Positions 41,244-50,436 are shown, numbered from the stretch's first letter. The stretch is 64,000 nt of DNA from an uncultured Draconibacterium sp. (GCF_963675065.1 NZ_OY775906.1:102001-166000), one strand, 5' to 3'. Notes: generated by a model not told the origin, from the sequence alone. Translations and numbers: made by a program.

Positions 41244-43134
41244 CCTCGATGGAATTTAGCAGTTTTTTATTCACTTTAATCTTGTACTTATTGCGTAGTT
41301 TTTTTATCCATTGTTCTTCCAGATAGTCTTGGTAATCCGAGATAAAAAGGCCGCGCGCATCATCCAATGTTTTTGGCTCCGGTTTAATTATATCGCCACG
41401 AACAAAAGTGGTTGCACTGTCAAAATGTTCCGGGTCTTTGCCGTTCCATACATAATAATCCACTACCGGATTTTGGGCTTCTTCCCAGGCTCCGGTTTCT
41501 ATGGAAATCAGTTCTTCTTCATCCGAATTTATGTGTTCGAGCACTTCGTCAGCATTCAGGCCTGCACCAAACAGGTTTTCTGCTTCTTCGCGAACCGACA
41601 CATCCTTACAGGTAATTATATGACCTTTAAAACGGTCTCCCCATAGGTGTTTATCCTTGTTTTTTTGATAGAATTCTTTCAACCCTGCAGTGTCTTGCGC
41701 TGCATAGTTCCAAATTTTTTCCTGAGAAATATTAAACAACAAAATACCGTCGTGGTATTCGTTCATTAGGTAGCGGAACTCCGGGTATTTCTCCTCCAGT
41801 TTTGAGTCTTCCAAATTTGTGATCTCATCTGTCACCCATTCATCGTAAACCGAAAGACAGGAGCCCGTTTTTATATTTTTTCGCGTAATAAACGCTGTCA
41901 GTTCTTCTGTTCCAAAATTTTTATTGTCGATAGTAAAGAAAGTATCTTCAGGTAAAGCAGAAGTGTCGGTAATAGTTAGTTCTGCTAATTTTGCTTTGGC
42001 AGCTTCATTTTCCAGAAAATTATATTCCTTTTTCAGTTTCTCAACAAACACTTTCTTTCCCGATTCGAGGCGCGTGGCATCTTTTTTTATCTGACTTTCA
42101 ATTGATGCACGTGCTTCTTCAAAAGGAGGAACCGGGCGTGCACTTAAACGTTTTATAATGTGATAACCAAAAGACGTTTCCACAGGTTCTGAAATATCGC
42201 CATCGTTTTTAAGCGCAAATGCCGGATCTGAAAATTCCTTTACAATCCTGCCTGCCGAAAACCAGGGCATTTCTCCTCCACGAACGGCAGAGCGTCTGTC
42301 CTGCGATTCTTTTTTAGCCATTTCAGCAAAATCAACTCCGTTGAGCAGTAGCTGATAAATGGAGTCGATGGCCGTTTTTGCTTTTGCTTTTTCCTCGGGA
42401 GTGGCATTCCGTCCCACATTTTTCATAATGTGGGCAACCTGCAATTCTCCATCATTGGGTCGTGTGTCGTGTACCTGAATCAGATGGTAACCAAAGTTGG
42501 TGCGCACCGGCTCCGAAACTTCTCCAACAGGCGTGTTAAATGCCGCATCTTCAAAAGGGGCAACCATGGTAAAAGCCGAAAAATAATTCAGATGGCCTTT
42601 GTTTGTTTTTGCCGAAGGATCTTCCGAATATTCCACTGCGGCATCTTCAAAAGATTTCCCGCCAATAATCTGCTTACGGATGTTTGTAATTTTGTCGAGT
42701 ACCTGCTGTTCTTGTGTTGCCGATGCGTTTTCATCAACACGCAGTAAAATATGACTGGCGTCAACCTCCAGTTTCATGCGGCGGTAAAGCTCTTCCACCT
42801 GGTGCTCGTTAAATTCAATATCAGTAAGATAAGGTGCTGCAATTTCTTTCCGGTAGCCGGCCAGTTCGTTAATAAAGGCCTGGCTGGTGTCCATCTTTAA
42901 GCTTTCAGCCTCAACAACTTTCAGCTTAAAATTAATAAACAGCTCAAGGTATTCCCTGGGTGTTTTTTTATCGGCATCGGAATAAAGGTTGTTGTTGTTT
43001 TTGTTGTAAACAATTTCAAATTCTTCTTTACTAACCGCATGGTGATCAATCGTTAGCAATACCCCGTCGGGTTGTGCTACAACCTGTAAGTTACTAACAA
43101 CAAAAAAAATCAATGAAAAGAATACTCTGTTCAT
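41236..43134 (-). CDS. Two-domain parvulin peptidyl-prolyl isomerase (SurA/PpiC-like)
   Basis: A ~632-residue exported protein with signal peptide FFSLIFFVVSNLQVVAQ. Two parvulin domains are clear: DASHILLRVDENA to EPVRTNFGYHLIQVHDTRP, and LQVAHIMKNVGRNA to EPVETSFGYHIIKRLSARP. The remaining C-terminal ~270 residues are unassigned. It would isomerise proline bonds of outer-membrane proteins in the periplasm. The frame is open to 43176, but the signal peptide begins at the ATG at 43134. It overlaps the following lipoprotein gene. Confidence 0.91.
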   Translation of the reverse strand: MNRVFFSLIFFVVSNLQVVAQPDGVLLTIDHHAVSKEEFEIVYNKNNNNLYSDADKKTPREYLELFINFKLKVVEAESLKMDTSQAFINELAGYRKEIAAPYLTDIEFNEHQVEELYRRMKLEVDASHILLRVDENASATQEQQVLDKITNIRKQIIGGKSFEDAAVEYSEDPSAKTNKGHLNYFSAFTMVAPFEDAAFNTPVGEVSEPVRTNFGYHLIQVHDTRPNDGELQVAHIMKNVGRNATPEEKAKAKTAIDSIYQLLLNGVDFAEMAKKESQDRRSAVRGGEMPWFSAGRIVKEFSDPAFALKNDGDISEPVETSFGYHIIKRLSARPVPPFEEARASIESQIKKDATRLESGKKVFVEKLKKEYNFLENEAAKAKLAELTITDTSALPEDTFFTIDNKNFGTEELTAFITRKNIKTGSCLSVYDEWVTDEITNLEDSKLEEKYPEFRYLMNEYHDGILLFNISQEKIWNYAAQDTAGLKEFYQKNKDKHLWGDRFKGHIITCKDVSVREEAENLFGAGLNADEVLEHINSDEEELISIETGAWEEAQNPVVDYYVWNGKDPEHFDSATTFVRGDIIKPEPKTLDDARGLFISDYQDYLEEQWIKKLRNKYKIKVNKKLLNSIEGV

Positions 43135-43219
43135 TTTACACCATCGGTTTATATTTGAACAACTCTGCTTAAGCAAATTGCCATTGTTTTAAACCCTCTC
43201 GGGGAAAAGCAGTCCGCGT

Positions 43220-44695
43220 TTACTGGCGGCTGCTGTAGTTCGGTGCTTCACGAGTAATACTTACATCGTGTGGATGGCTTTCCTGGACACCCGCATTTGA
43301 AATTCGGGTGAATTTAGCCTGTTGAAGCGCTTTAATATTTTGTGCTCCGCAATATCCCATTCCGGCGCGAATACCACCGAGTAGTTGATACAGCACTTCG
43401 TATAACGATCCTTTGAAAGGAACACGTGCAGCAATTCCTTCAGGAACCAATTTCTTAATATCTTCTTCCATATCCTGGAAATAGCGGTCTTTAGATCCTT
43501 TTTGCATGGCCTCAACCGATCCCATTCCACGGTAAGCTTTGAATTTTCTTCCCTGGTAAAGAATGGTTTCACCCGGTGATTCTTCAACCCCTGCAAATAA
43601 TCCTCCGGCCATCATCGAGTCGGCTCCTGCTGCCAAACCTTTTACAATGTCGCCTGAGTAGCGGAGACCACCATCGCCAATTACCGGAACGCCTGAATCT
43701 TTAATCGCTTTTGAAACATTGTAAATTGCTGAAAGCTGAGGTACTCCAACACCGGCAATAACACGGGTGGTACAAATCGATCCCGGTCCGATTCCAACTT
43801 TAACCGCATCGGCACCGGCGCTAACCAGCAATTTTGCTGCATCGGCAGTGGCAATATTTCCGGCAACCACATCTTTATCCGGATATTTCGATTTTATGCG
43901 TTTTAGCATTTCAACCACACCTTTGGTATGCCCGTGTGCAGTATCCAAAACAAGTGCATCAACCTGTGCTCTTACCAGTGCCTCTACGCGATCCATGGTA
44001 TCGCCTGCAATACCAACACCGGCTGCTACGCGCAAACGGCCTTTTTCGTCTTTACAGGCAAGCGGTTTGTCTTTTGCTTTGGTAATATCTTTATAGGTAA
44101 CCAGCCCGATCAATTTATTTTCCTTATCAACAACTGGTAGTTTTTCAATTTTATGTCGCTGAAGAATTTCGGCAGCTTTATGCAAATCTGTCGATTCGAG
44201 CGTAGAAACCAGGTTTTCGCTGGTCATCACTTCCGAAATAGGGCGGCTCATATTAAGTTCAAAACGGAGGTCGCGGTTGGTAACGATACCAACCAGATGC
44301 CCGTGACCATCAACAACCGGAATACCACCAATTTTATATTTGGCCATAAAATCCAGCGCATCCTTCACTTTTTTCTCGGCTGTAATGGTAATCGGATCGT
44401 AGATCATACCATTTTCGGCACGTTTAACAGTTGTTACCTGGTGAGCCTGCTCCTCAATACCCATGTTTTTATGAATCACACCAATACCACCTTCGCGGGC
44501 AATGGCAATGGCCATTTTACTTTCGGTAACTGTATCCATTGCTGCCGAAATAATCGGAGTATTGATGATAATGTTACGAGTGAACTTTGAAGATAGATCA
44601 ACTTCGCGTGGTAATAATTCTGAATATGAGGGAATTAAAAGAACATCATCGAAGGTTAACCCTTCAAACTTTATTTTGTCTTCTAGAAACGACAT
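43220..44695 (-). CDS. guaB: Inosine-5'-monophosphate dehydrogenase
   Basis: A 491-residue enzyme, NAD+-dependent oxidation of IMP to XMP, the committed step to GMP. A tandem CBS pair sits inside the barrel (KVKDALDFMAKYKIGGIPVVD and LHKAAEILQRHKIEKLPVVDKENKLIG). The catalytic cysteine loop is GIGPGSICTTRVIAGVGVPQ and the active-site flap follows YRGMGSVEAMQKGS. C-terminal REAPNYSSR is normal. It precedes the PPIase genes by 86 bp on the same strand and may head the run. Confidence 0.97.
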   Translation of the reverse strand: MSFLEDKIKFEGLTFDDVLLIPSYSELLPREVDLSSKFTRNIIINTPIISAAMDTVTESKMAIAIAREGGIGVIHKNMGIEEQAHQVTTVKRAENGMIYDPITITAEKKVKDALDFMAKYKIGGIPVVDGHGHLVGIVTNRDLRFELNMSRPISEVMTSENLVSTLESTDLHKAAEILQRHKIEKLPVVDKENKLIGLVTYKDITKAKDKPLACKDEKGRLRVAAGVGIAGDTMDRVEALVRAQVDALVLDTAHGHTKGVVEMLKRIKSKYPDKDVVAGNIATADAAKLLVSAGADAVKVGIGPGSICTTRVIAGVGVPQLSAIYNVSKAIKDSGVPVIGDGGLRYSGDIVKGLAAGADSMMAGGLFAGVEESPGETILYQGRKFKAYRGMGSVEAMQKGSKDRYFQDMEEDIKKLVPEGIAARVPFKGSLYEVLYQLLGGIRAGMGYCGAQNIKALQQAKFTRISNAGVQESHPHDVSITREAPNYSSRQ

Positions 44696-44726
44696 GCCTA
44701 ACTATTTTAATGTTTTTATTAAAGCG

Positions 44727-44734
44727 CAAAACTA
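44727..44734 (-). promoter_or_regulatory. Candidate -7 box of guaB
   Basis: TAGTTTTG on the minus strand matches TAnnTTTG and lies 31 bp before the guaB start. The -33 region has no exact TTG. Confidence 0.4.
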
Positions 44735-44818
44735 CAAAAAAATAGTGGACCAGAACTGATTTATTTACGCAGTAGCTACTTTTGAAGAATAAAAATTGTT
44801 AAAGATTAAAATGATTTG

Positions 44819-45007
44819 TTAACCTGAAAAATTCATAAAATTTTTCACACGAAGTGTTGACGATTGAAATTCTGCACGATACGTGCTCTGTTTAGAGGTT
44901 GTTTTATGGTTTTCAATGTCAAGGTTAACCCTGACAAATAATTGGATATCAATTATTTCGTCAGCCCTGTAAATAATTAGTTTATTTTTTTGAATTAATT
45001 AGGTTAA
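44819..45007 (+). promoter_or_regulatory. Conserved ~189-bp structured element upstream of recQ, copy 1
   Basis: This element reads toward recQ and ends 9 bp before its ATG. A second copy, reverse orientation, precedes the gene at 61.8-62.3 kb. Shared blocks include TTAACCTGAAAAATTCAT, TTGACGATTGAAA, TTTTCAATGTCAAGGTTAA, CCTGACAAATAATTG, TCAATTATTTCGTCAGCCCT and AATTAATTAGGTTA. Possible stems: GAAAAATT/AATTTTTC; TTGAC-g-ATTGAAA pairing with TTTCAAT-GTCAA; CTCT-GTTT-AGAG; and CTGAC-AAATAATTG pairing with CAATTATTT-c-GTCAG around a GATAT loop. Ends TTAACCT and AGGTTAA are inverted repeats, and TTTG occurs directly on both outer sides. It may be a regulatory RNA leader or a small mobile element. 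Confidence 0.75.
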
Positions 45008-45016
45008 TTTGTATTA

Positions 45017-46915
45017 ATGGAAGACTTCAGGCAGATACTTACCCGTTATTGGGGCTACCCCGAATTCCGGCCGCTGCAGCTCGAGATTATCGAGTCTGTT
45101 GCAGTGGGTAATGACACGCTTGGACTAATGCCAACCGGTGGTGGAAAATCGATAACGTTCCAGGTTTATTCCATGGCGCACGAAGGTATTTGTGTGGTGG
45201 TAACACCCTTGATTGCGTTAATGAAAGACCAGGTAGAAAACCTGAACCGGAAAGGGATAAAAGCACTAGCTGTGCACAGCGGTATGTCGCCACGCGAAAT
45301 AAAACTTACGCTCGATAATGCAGTTTGGGGCAATTACAAGTTTTTGTATGTATCGCCGGAACGCCTGAACTCTGAGCGTTTTGTGGAGCGTCTGGAGCAA
45401 ATGAAAGTAAACCTGTTAACGGTTGACGAAGCACACTGTATCTCGCAGTGGGGTTACGATTTTCGCCCCAGTTATTTAAGTATTATTAAGGTGCGGCAGT
45501 TGTTGCCCAAAGTAAAAATACTGGCTTTAACAGCAACCGCAACTCCTAAGGTGGCCGACGATATTCAGGACAAGCTGGGTTTCAAAGAGAAGAATTTGTT
45601 AAAAATGTCTTTCCACCGCGAAAACCTGAGTTACCTGGTGCGTCATGTCGAGAATAAAACCGGTTATCTGCTGAATACGCTGAAAAAAAGTAAAGGCTCA
45701 GGAGTGGTGTATGTACGAAGCCGCAAAGCCACACGCGAAATTGCTGAAGAACTAAGGCAAAACGGAATTTCGGCCGATTATTACCACGCCGGGTTGGGAA
45801 ATTTTGTGCGTAGTGCGCGGCAAGACGACTGGCTGAGTGGAAGAACACGTGTGATTGTGGCTACCAATGCTTTTGGAATGGGCATCGACAAAGCCAATGT
45901 TCGCTTTGTGATTCATATTAATGCGCCCGATTCGCTGGAAGCTTATTACCAGGAGGCGGGTAGGGCAGGCCGCGATGGGAAAAAATCGGCAGCAGTACTA
46001 TTGTATAATAATGCCGATACCACCAAGCTGAAAAAGCATATTTCAACTTCGTTTCCCGAAACCGATAATATTAAACGTATTTACGATTCGTTGTGTAACT
46101 ATTTCCAGATTGCTGTGGGGCACGGAAAAGGGCAGGTGCGCGAATTCAGTTTGCAGGGATTTGCACAGGCCTACAAATTTCAGCAGGCGATGGTTTATAA
46201 CAGCCTAAAGATTCTGCAACGCCAGGAATACCTTGAATTTACCGAGCAGGTGGACAGTCCGTCGCGGATCTATTTCCCGATTTCGCGCGATGAGTTGTAC
46301 AAATTTCAAGTGGCCAATGCTAAACTCGACGATTTTGTAAAACTGCTTTTGCGCTCGTACACTGGTTTGTTCACGGGGTACGTATCTGTTGATGAAGAGC
46401 TGTTATCGAAACGTTCGGGGCTTAATCGCGATCAGGTGTACAACTACCTGAAACACCTGCGGCAGTCGAAGGTGATTGATTATGTGCCGAAAAGTCAAAC
46501 ACCGTTTATCTATTTCACCAAAGAGCGAGTGCATATCGACCGCCTGAAAATATCGAAAGAAAACTACGATCTTCGGAAAAAGGATTACACCGAAAAAATT
46601 GAGTCGGTAATTCATTATGCTACCGATTCTGCTACCTGCCGCAGCCAGATTCTGTTAACCTATTTTGGTGAAACCGATGCAGCACCCTGCGGTACATGCG
46701 ACATTTGTAAAGCCAAACAGGCACTGGCACTCAGCGATTACGAATTTGGCACGGTTAGTAAACGTGTGCAAAAGTTGCTCGAAGATCCATGCACTTATGA
46801 AAACCTCTTGTTTAAACTAAAAGGCGACCAACAAAAAATGCGCGAAATAGTAAAGTGGCTACTCGATAACAAAAAAATAATCTACCGCGTTGATGGACTG
46901 CTGGAATGGAAGTAA
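45017..46915 (+). CDS. recQ: RecQ-family ATP-dependent DNA helicase
   Basis: A 632-residue 3'-5' helicase. Walker A is MPTGGGKSITFQ (Lys44), the DEAH box is LLTVDEAHCISQWGYDFRPSY, helicase motif III ALTATATPKV, motif V/VI VIVATNAFGMGIDKANVRFVIH and YYQEAGRAGRDGK. A zinc-binding RQC region (CRSQILLTYFG and CGTCDICKAK) follows. No HRDC domain is apparent; the C-terminus ends in a short winged part. RecQ works in recombination and fork repair. It is preceded by the conserved 189-bp element. Confidence 0.95.
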   Translation: MEDFRQILTRYWGYPEFRPLQLEIIESVAVGNDTLGLMPTGGGKSITFQVYSMAHEGICVVVTPLIALMKDQVENLNRKGIKALAVHSGMSPREIKLTLDNAVWGNYKFLYVSPERLNSERFVERLEQMKVNLLTVDEAHCISQWGYDFRPSYLSIIKVRQLLPKVKILALTATATPKVADDIQDKLGFKEKNLLKMSFHRENLSYLVRHVENKTGYLLNTLKKSKGSGVVYVRSRKATREIAEELRQNGISADYYHAGLGNFVRSARQDDWLSGRTRVIVATNAFGMGIDKANVRFVIHINAPDSLEAYYQEAGRAGRDGKKSAAVLLYNNADTTKLKKHISTSFPETDNIKRIYDSLCNYFQIAVGHGKGQVREFSLQGFAQAYKFQQAMVYNSLKILQRQEYLEFTEQVDSPSRIYFPISRDELYKFQVANAKLDDFVKLLLRSYTGLFTGYVSVDEELLSKRSGLNRDQVYNYLKHLRQSKVIDYVPKSQTPFIYFTKERVHIDRLKISKENYDLRKKDYTEKIESVIHYATDSATCRSQILLTYFGETDAAPCGTCDICKAKQALALSDYEFGTVSKRVQKLLEDPCTYENLLFKLKGDQQKMREIVKWLLDNKKIIYRVDGLLEWK

Positions 46916-47127
46916 AAAGATTTCAAGGCAAAAGTAAAAAGTAAAAAGGCAAAAGATGCAGTTCTCAGTTTATAGTCTCAGTTAACAGTCTCAGCTAACA
47001 GTCCCAGTTCGCAGTTTCTCACCTGATACTATGAAAAAGTACACTACAAAGTTCTTCCTCATTCACTCAATTCCACATTCACTATTTTACCATTTCAACT
47101 CTTTTCTCGTGTCTTAAAAATCTTTAC
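46916..47127. repeat. Low-complexity spacer of AACAGTCTCAG-like words
   Basis: After recQ, positions about 46960-47020 hold repeated words of the type TAGTCTCAGTTAACAGTCTCAG; similar text occurs near 36280-36330. No gene is seen. Confidence 0.5.
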
Positions 47128-47135
47128 TACTTTTG
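47128..47135 (+). promoter_or_regulatory. -7 box of the DUF5063-exonuclease-methyltransferase operon
   Basis: TACTTTTG is a full match to TAnnTTTG, 36 bp before the ATG at 47172. A longer frame opens at 47133, inside this box, and is therefore rejected as the start. Confidence 0.6.
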
Positions 47136-47171
47136 CAGCAGTTTAAATTATTGGGGAAATTAGGTGTGAGT

Positions 47172-47777
47172 ATGGATCAGATCGTATATTCAAAAAATGT
47201 AGTTGAATTTGTAACGGTAGCTAACGAGTACTGTTCTACCATCGAAAATGTGTCGCATCTCACTGCAGAAGAAAATCTTGCAAAGCTGCAAAAGTTGCTG
47301 CCATTGCTCTATTTAAAGGCTTCGGTTGTTGAGAAGATTGAAATGGTGATGGACGAGGAACTGGAGAAATTTGTAAACGAACTCGACTACAATATGTTGC
47401 ACCAGAAATGGTTGCAATTGTTCGGTGAGAATGATGGTTTTTACGAGGTTTTCGATCCCAATATTCAGTTTGGAGAAGAAACTGTACGGGCAAGTGTTTC
47501 CGAAAATCTGATGGATATTTACCAGGATCTGAAGAATTGTATCACCAATTACAGCATTGGTAACGAGGATGTAATGAACGATGCAATTTCGGAGTGTATA
47601 TACCATTTCGAGGAGTTTTGGGGACAGCAACTGGTGAATGTTATGCGTGCTGTGCACATGCTGGTATACAGCGATACTGATTTTTCAGTTGAAAGTAGTA
47701 ATGACGAAGCGGTTCCCGGGAAAGGAAATCCCAAGTGGCTTGATAAATTCTGGGGAACCGATCAAGAAGAGGAATAA
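47172..47777 (+). CDS. DUF5063 protein
   Basis: A 201-residue helical protein recognisable as DUF5063 (VVEFVTVANEYCSTIENVSHLTAEENLAKLQKLLPLLYLKA near the N-terminus, then IYQDLKNCITNYSIGNEDVMNDAISECIYHFEEFWGQQLVNVMRAVH). Function unknown. It is followed immediately by the DEDD exonuclease gene (start 1 bp after the stop) and then by the methyltransferase gene, an arrangement common in Bacteroidota. A link to RNA or DNA processing is inferred from the neighbours only. Confidence 0.87.
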   Translation: MDQIVYSKNVVEFVTVANEYCSTIENVSHLTAEENLAKLQKLLPLLYLKASVVEKIEMVMDEELEKFVNELDYNMLHQKWLQLFGENDGFYEVFDPNIQFGEETVRASVSENLMDIYQDLKNCITNYSIGNEDVMNDAISECIYHFEEFWGQQLVNVMRAVHMLVYSDTDFSVESSNDEAVPGKGNPKWLDKFWGTDQEEE

Positions 47778-48350
47778 ATGTTTAAAGAAAAAATATCAAA
47801 TGAAGAATTGACGGAGCTACCTTTAAAACGTTTTGAAGGTCAAATCTTTTTAGTTGATTCATTACAAAAGGTAAAACATGCCATTGAAGAGCTCAACGGA
47901 GCAAGTATAATTGGCTTTGATACCGAGACAAAACCGTCGTTTAAAAAGGGTGTGGTAAACAAGGTGGCTTTGCTGCAATTGTCGACCAAAAACAAGGCTT
48001 TTTTATTCCGCATAAACCGCATTGGCTTGCCACGCGAAATTGTGGAATTACTGGCCAACGAAAACGTGATTAAACCAGGCGTTGCTATTCGCGACGATAT
48101 AAAAGGCTTACAGGAATTTGTACCTTTTAAACCGGGTGGTTTTGTTGAGTTGCAGGATGAGGCCAAAGAAATGGGCATTCAGAATTTCAGCCTGAAAAAG
48201 CTAACGGCTATTGCCTGTGGTTTCCGCATTTCGAAAGGCCAGCAGTTGACCAACTGGGAAGCCGGCGAATTAACAGAGGCACAACAATATTATGCAGCCA
48301 CCGACGCGTGGGCTGCACTGGAAATCTTCGAGAACTTTTCAAAAAATTAG
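47778..48350 (+). CDS. DEDDy-type 3'-5' exonuclease (RNase D-like)
   Basis: A 190-residue nuclease with all four acidic residues: Asp48 and Glu50 in IIGFDTETKPSF, the third Asp in VAIRDDIKGLQEF, and the final Tyr-x3-Asp in YYAATDAWAALEIFENF. That makes it a DEDDy exonuclease domain as in RNase D or WRN, without an HRDC domain. It would trim RNA or DNA 3' ends. It starts directly after the DUF5063 stop, and the methyltransferase start follows 2 bp after its own stop. Confidence 0.92.
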   Translation: MFKEKISNEELTELPLKRFEGQIFLVDSLQKVKHAIEELNGASIIGFDTETKPSFKKGVVNKVALLQLSTKNKAFLFRINRIGLPREIVELLANENVIKPGVAIRDDIKGLQEFVPFKPGGFVELQDEAKEMGIQNFSLKKLTAIACGFRISKGQQLTNWEAGELTEAQQYYAATDAWAALEIFENFSKN

Positions 48351-48352
48351 AG

Positions 48353-49552
48353 ATGGCAAAAGAGTTTGTCAAAGTTGTATTAAAGTCGGGAAAAGACCAG
48401 TCATTGCTGCGTTTTCACCCGTGGATATTCTCCGGAGCCATTAAAGAAATGTACGGAAAACCTGCCGAGGGCGAGATGGTAAAAGTGTATTCGAACCAGG
48501 ACCGGTTTTTGGCAATAGGCCACTACCAGATCGGATCGATTGCCATTCGTATTGTTTCGTTTGAAGATGTTGAACCGGATTACAATTTCTGGAAAAGCAA
48601 AATAGAAAGTGCGTGGAACCTGCGTAAAAAGATGGGGTTTGAAAATAATCCGAAAACGAATGTTTTTCGTTTGATACACGCCGAGGGCGACGGAATGCCG
48701 GGCCTGATCGTTGATTTCTACAACGGAACGGCGGTAATGCAAACGCACTCTATCGGAATGCACCTCATTCGCGAAGAGCTGGTGAAAGCCTTGCAGGAAG
48801 TGATGGGCGACCACCTAAAAGCCATTTACAATAAAAGCGAAAAAACATTGCCGTTTAAAGCTCAGGTAAAATCGGAAGACGGTTATTTGTTTGGCGGCCC
48901 CGATGCTTCGGGAGCAACCGAAGTGCTGGAACACGGCCTGCGTTTCAAAGTGGATTGGGAAAATGGTCAGAAGACCGGATTCTTTGTCGACCAGCGCGAG
49001 AACCGAAAGCTGGTACAGGATTTTTCGAAAGACCGCGATGTGCTGAACATGTTTTGTTACACAGGAGGTTTTTCGTTTTATGCCATGCAGGGAGGTGCTA
49101 AATCGGTGCACTCGGTGGATGCATCGGCAACAGCAATTGAACTGACCGATGAGAATGTGGAGTTGAATTTTCCGGGAGACAAACGACATAAATCAACGGT
49201 GATCGATGGTTTTGAGTACCTGAAAAACATTCAGGATAAATACGACCTGATTATTCTTGATCCGCCGGCATTTGCCAAGCACCGCAAAGCATTATCTCAG
49301 GCATTAAAAGGTTATAAACGAATTAATACCCGTGCTTTCGAACAAATTCGTAAAGGCGGAATCCTGTTTACGTTCTCCTGCTCGCAGGTCGTGTCGAAAG
49401 AGAAATTCAGGGAGGCTGTTTTTTCGGCAGCAGCAATTTCCGGACGAAAGGTTCGAATTCTGCACCAAATGAGCCAGCCTGTAGATCATCCTGTTGATAT
49501 TTACCATCCTGAAAGTGAATATTTGAAGGGGCTGGTTTTGTATGTGGAGTAG
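48353..49552 (+). CDS. rlmI: Class I SAM-dependent rRNA methyltransferase (RlmI-like, m5C)
   Basis: A ~399-residue protein: N-terminal PUA domain (about 1-75), middle EEHEA-like domain, and a Rossmann methyltransferase domain. Motifs: FKVDWENGQKTGFFVDQRENR, SAM motif NMFCYTGGFSFYAMQGGA, DPPAFAKHRK (motif IV) and FTFSCSQVVSKE with the catalytic cysteine. RlmI methylates C1962 of 23S rRNA. The frame is open from 48308, but the PUA domain begins at the ATG at 48353, 2 bp after the exonuclease stop. Assigned by fold; exact target is inference. Confidence 0.9.
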   Translation: MAKEFVKVVLKSGKDQSLLRFHPWIFSGAIKEMYGKPAEGEMVKVYSNQDRFLAIGHYQIGSIAIRIVSFEDVEPDYNFWKSKIESAWNLRKKMGFENNPKTNVFRLIHAEGDGMPGLIVDFYNGTAVMQTHSIGMHLIREELVKALQEVMGDHLKAIYNKSEKTLPFKAQVKSEDGYLFGGPDASGATEVLEHGLRFKVDWENGQKTGFFVDQRENRKLVQDFSKDRDVLNMFCYTGGFSFYAMQGGAKSVHSVDASATAIELTDENVELNFPGDKRHKSTVIDGFEYLKNIQDKYDLIILDPPAFAKHRKALSQALKGYKRINTRAFEQIRKGGILFTFSCSQVVSKEKFREAVFSAAAISGRKVRILHQMSQPVDHPVDIYHPESEYLKGLVLYVE

Positions 49553-49605
49553 GGATTGAATTAGATTGATCTGAGATTGATGTAGATAAAAAAAGTTTAA
49601 AAAGG

Positions 49606-49685
49606 TGTCATTTCGAGTGAAGGATGAACGAGAAATCGGTAGCTTCGAATGAGAGATTTCTCCTCACACATTCGTCGAAATGACA
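49606..49685. repeat. Dispersed inverted-repeat element, TGTCATTTCGA family, copy 3
   Basis: Arms TGTCATTTCGA (49606-49616) and TCGAAATGACA (49675-49685), with inner GAGAAATC / GAGATTTCTC. It occupies most of the gap between the methyltransferase and cysH. Confidence 0.87.
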
Positions 49686-49705
49686 TTCAAAAAAGGAGCT
49701 AAAGT

Positions 49706-50413
49706 ATGGAAGCACTTACCAACAAGTATAACACCCAACTGGAAGAAAAAACGATTGTAGAAAAATTACAATTCCTGGTTGAACAGCATCCCGAAAAAGT
49801 GGTATTTACCACCAGTTTTGGTTACGAAGATCAGGTGATCACCGATATCATTTTTAAGAACGACCTGCCGATAAAAGTCGTTACTTTGGATACCGGCCGA
49901 TTGTTTCCTGAAACGTATAAAGTGTATCGTAGTACACTCGAAAAATACAACAAGCCGATTAAAGCGTATTTCCCGCCAACTGAAGAAGTGGAAAAACTGC
50001 TCGATGAAAAAGGGCCTTTTAGCTTCTACGAATCGCTGGAAAACCGTAAAGAGTGTTGTTACATCCGCAAGGTAATTCCATTAAAACGTGCCTTGAAAGG
50101 GAACGATATTTGGATTACCGGATTACGTGCTTCGCAGTCGGATAACCGCAGCGACATGAAATTTTTTGAGTACGACGCAGGAAACGGCATTGTAAAATTC
50201 AATCCGCTAATGGAGTGGAGCCTGGAAGAAACCATTGACTGGGTGAAAAAATACAACGTGCCTTACAATGTGCTGCACGACAAAGGATTTGTAAGTATCG
50301 GTTGTCAACCATGTACACGTGCCATTCAACCGGGTGAAGATTTCCGTGCCGGACGTTGGTGGTGGGAGCAGGGCTCAGGAAAAGAATGCGGGCTACATTC
50401 TGTAAAAAAGTAA
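49706..50413 (+). CDS. cysH: Adenylyl-sulfate/PAPS reductase (CysH, iron-sulfur type)
   Basis: A 235-residue reductase that reduces APS or PAPS to sulfite. The PP-loop is TTSFGYEDQV (residues 35-44). The two cysteine pairs, Cys117-Cys118 (RKECCYIRKVIPL) and Cys200/Cys203 (GCQPCTRA), bind a [4Fe-4S] cluster and mark the APS-reducing class. The catalytic cysteine is Cys228 in the terminal KECGLH. Thus it is an APS reductase rather than the enteric PAPS type. A strong terminator follows. Confidence 0.94.
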   Translation: MEALTNKYNTQLEEKTIVEKLQFLVEQHPEKVVFTTSFGYEDQVITDIIFKNDLPIKVVTLDTGRLFPETYKVYRSTLEKYNKPIKAYFPPTEEVEKLLDEKGPFSFYESLENRKECCYIRKVIPLKRALKGNDIWITGLRASQSDNRSDMKFFEYDAGNGIVKFNPLMEWSLEETIDWVKKYNVPYNVLHDKGFVSIGCQPCTRAIQPGEDFRAGRWWWEQGSGKECGLHSVKK

Positions 50414-50436
50414 ATTTCAATTGAAACTATTGATAT

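Noticed and set aside
46916..47127. Short repeated words as a possible CRISPR or tandem repeat
   Set aside because: Words are degenerate and irregular; no unique spacers.
48308..48352. Upstream extension of the RlmI-like gene
   Set aside because: It would overlap the exonuclease gene, and the family N-terminus starts at the ATG at 48353.
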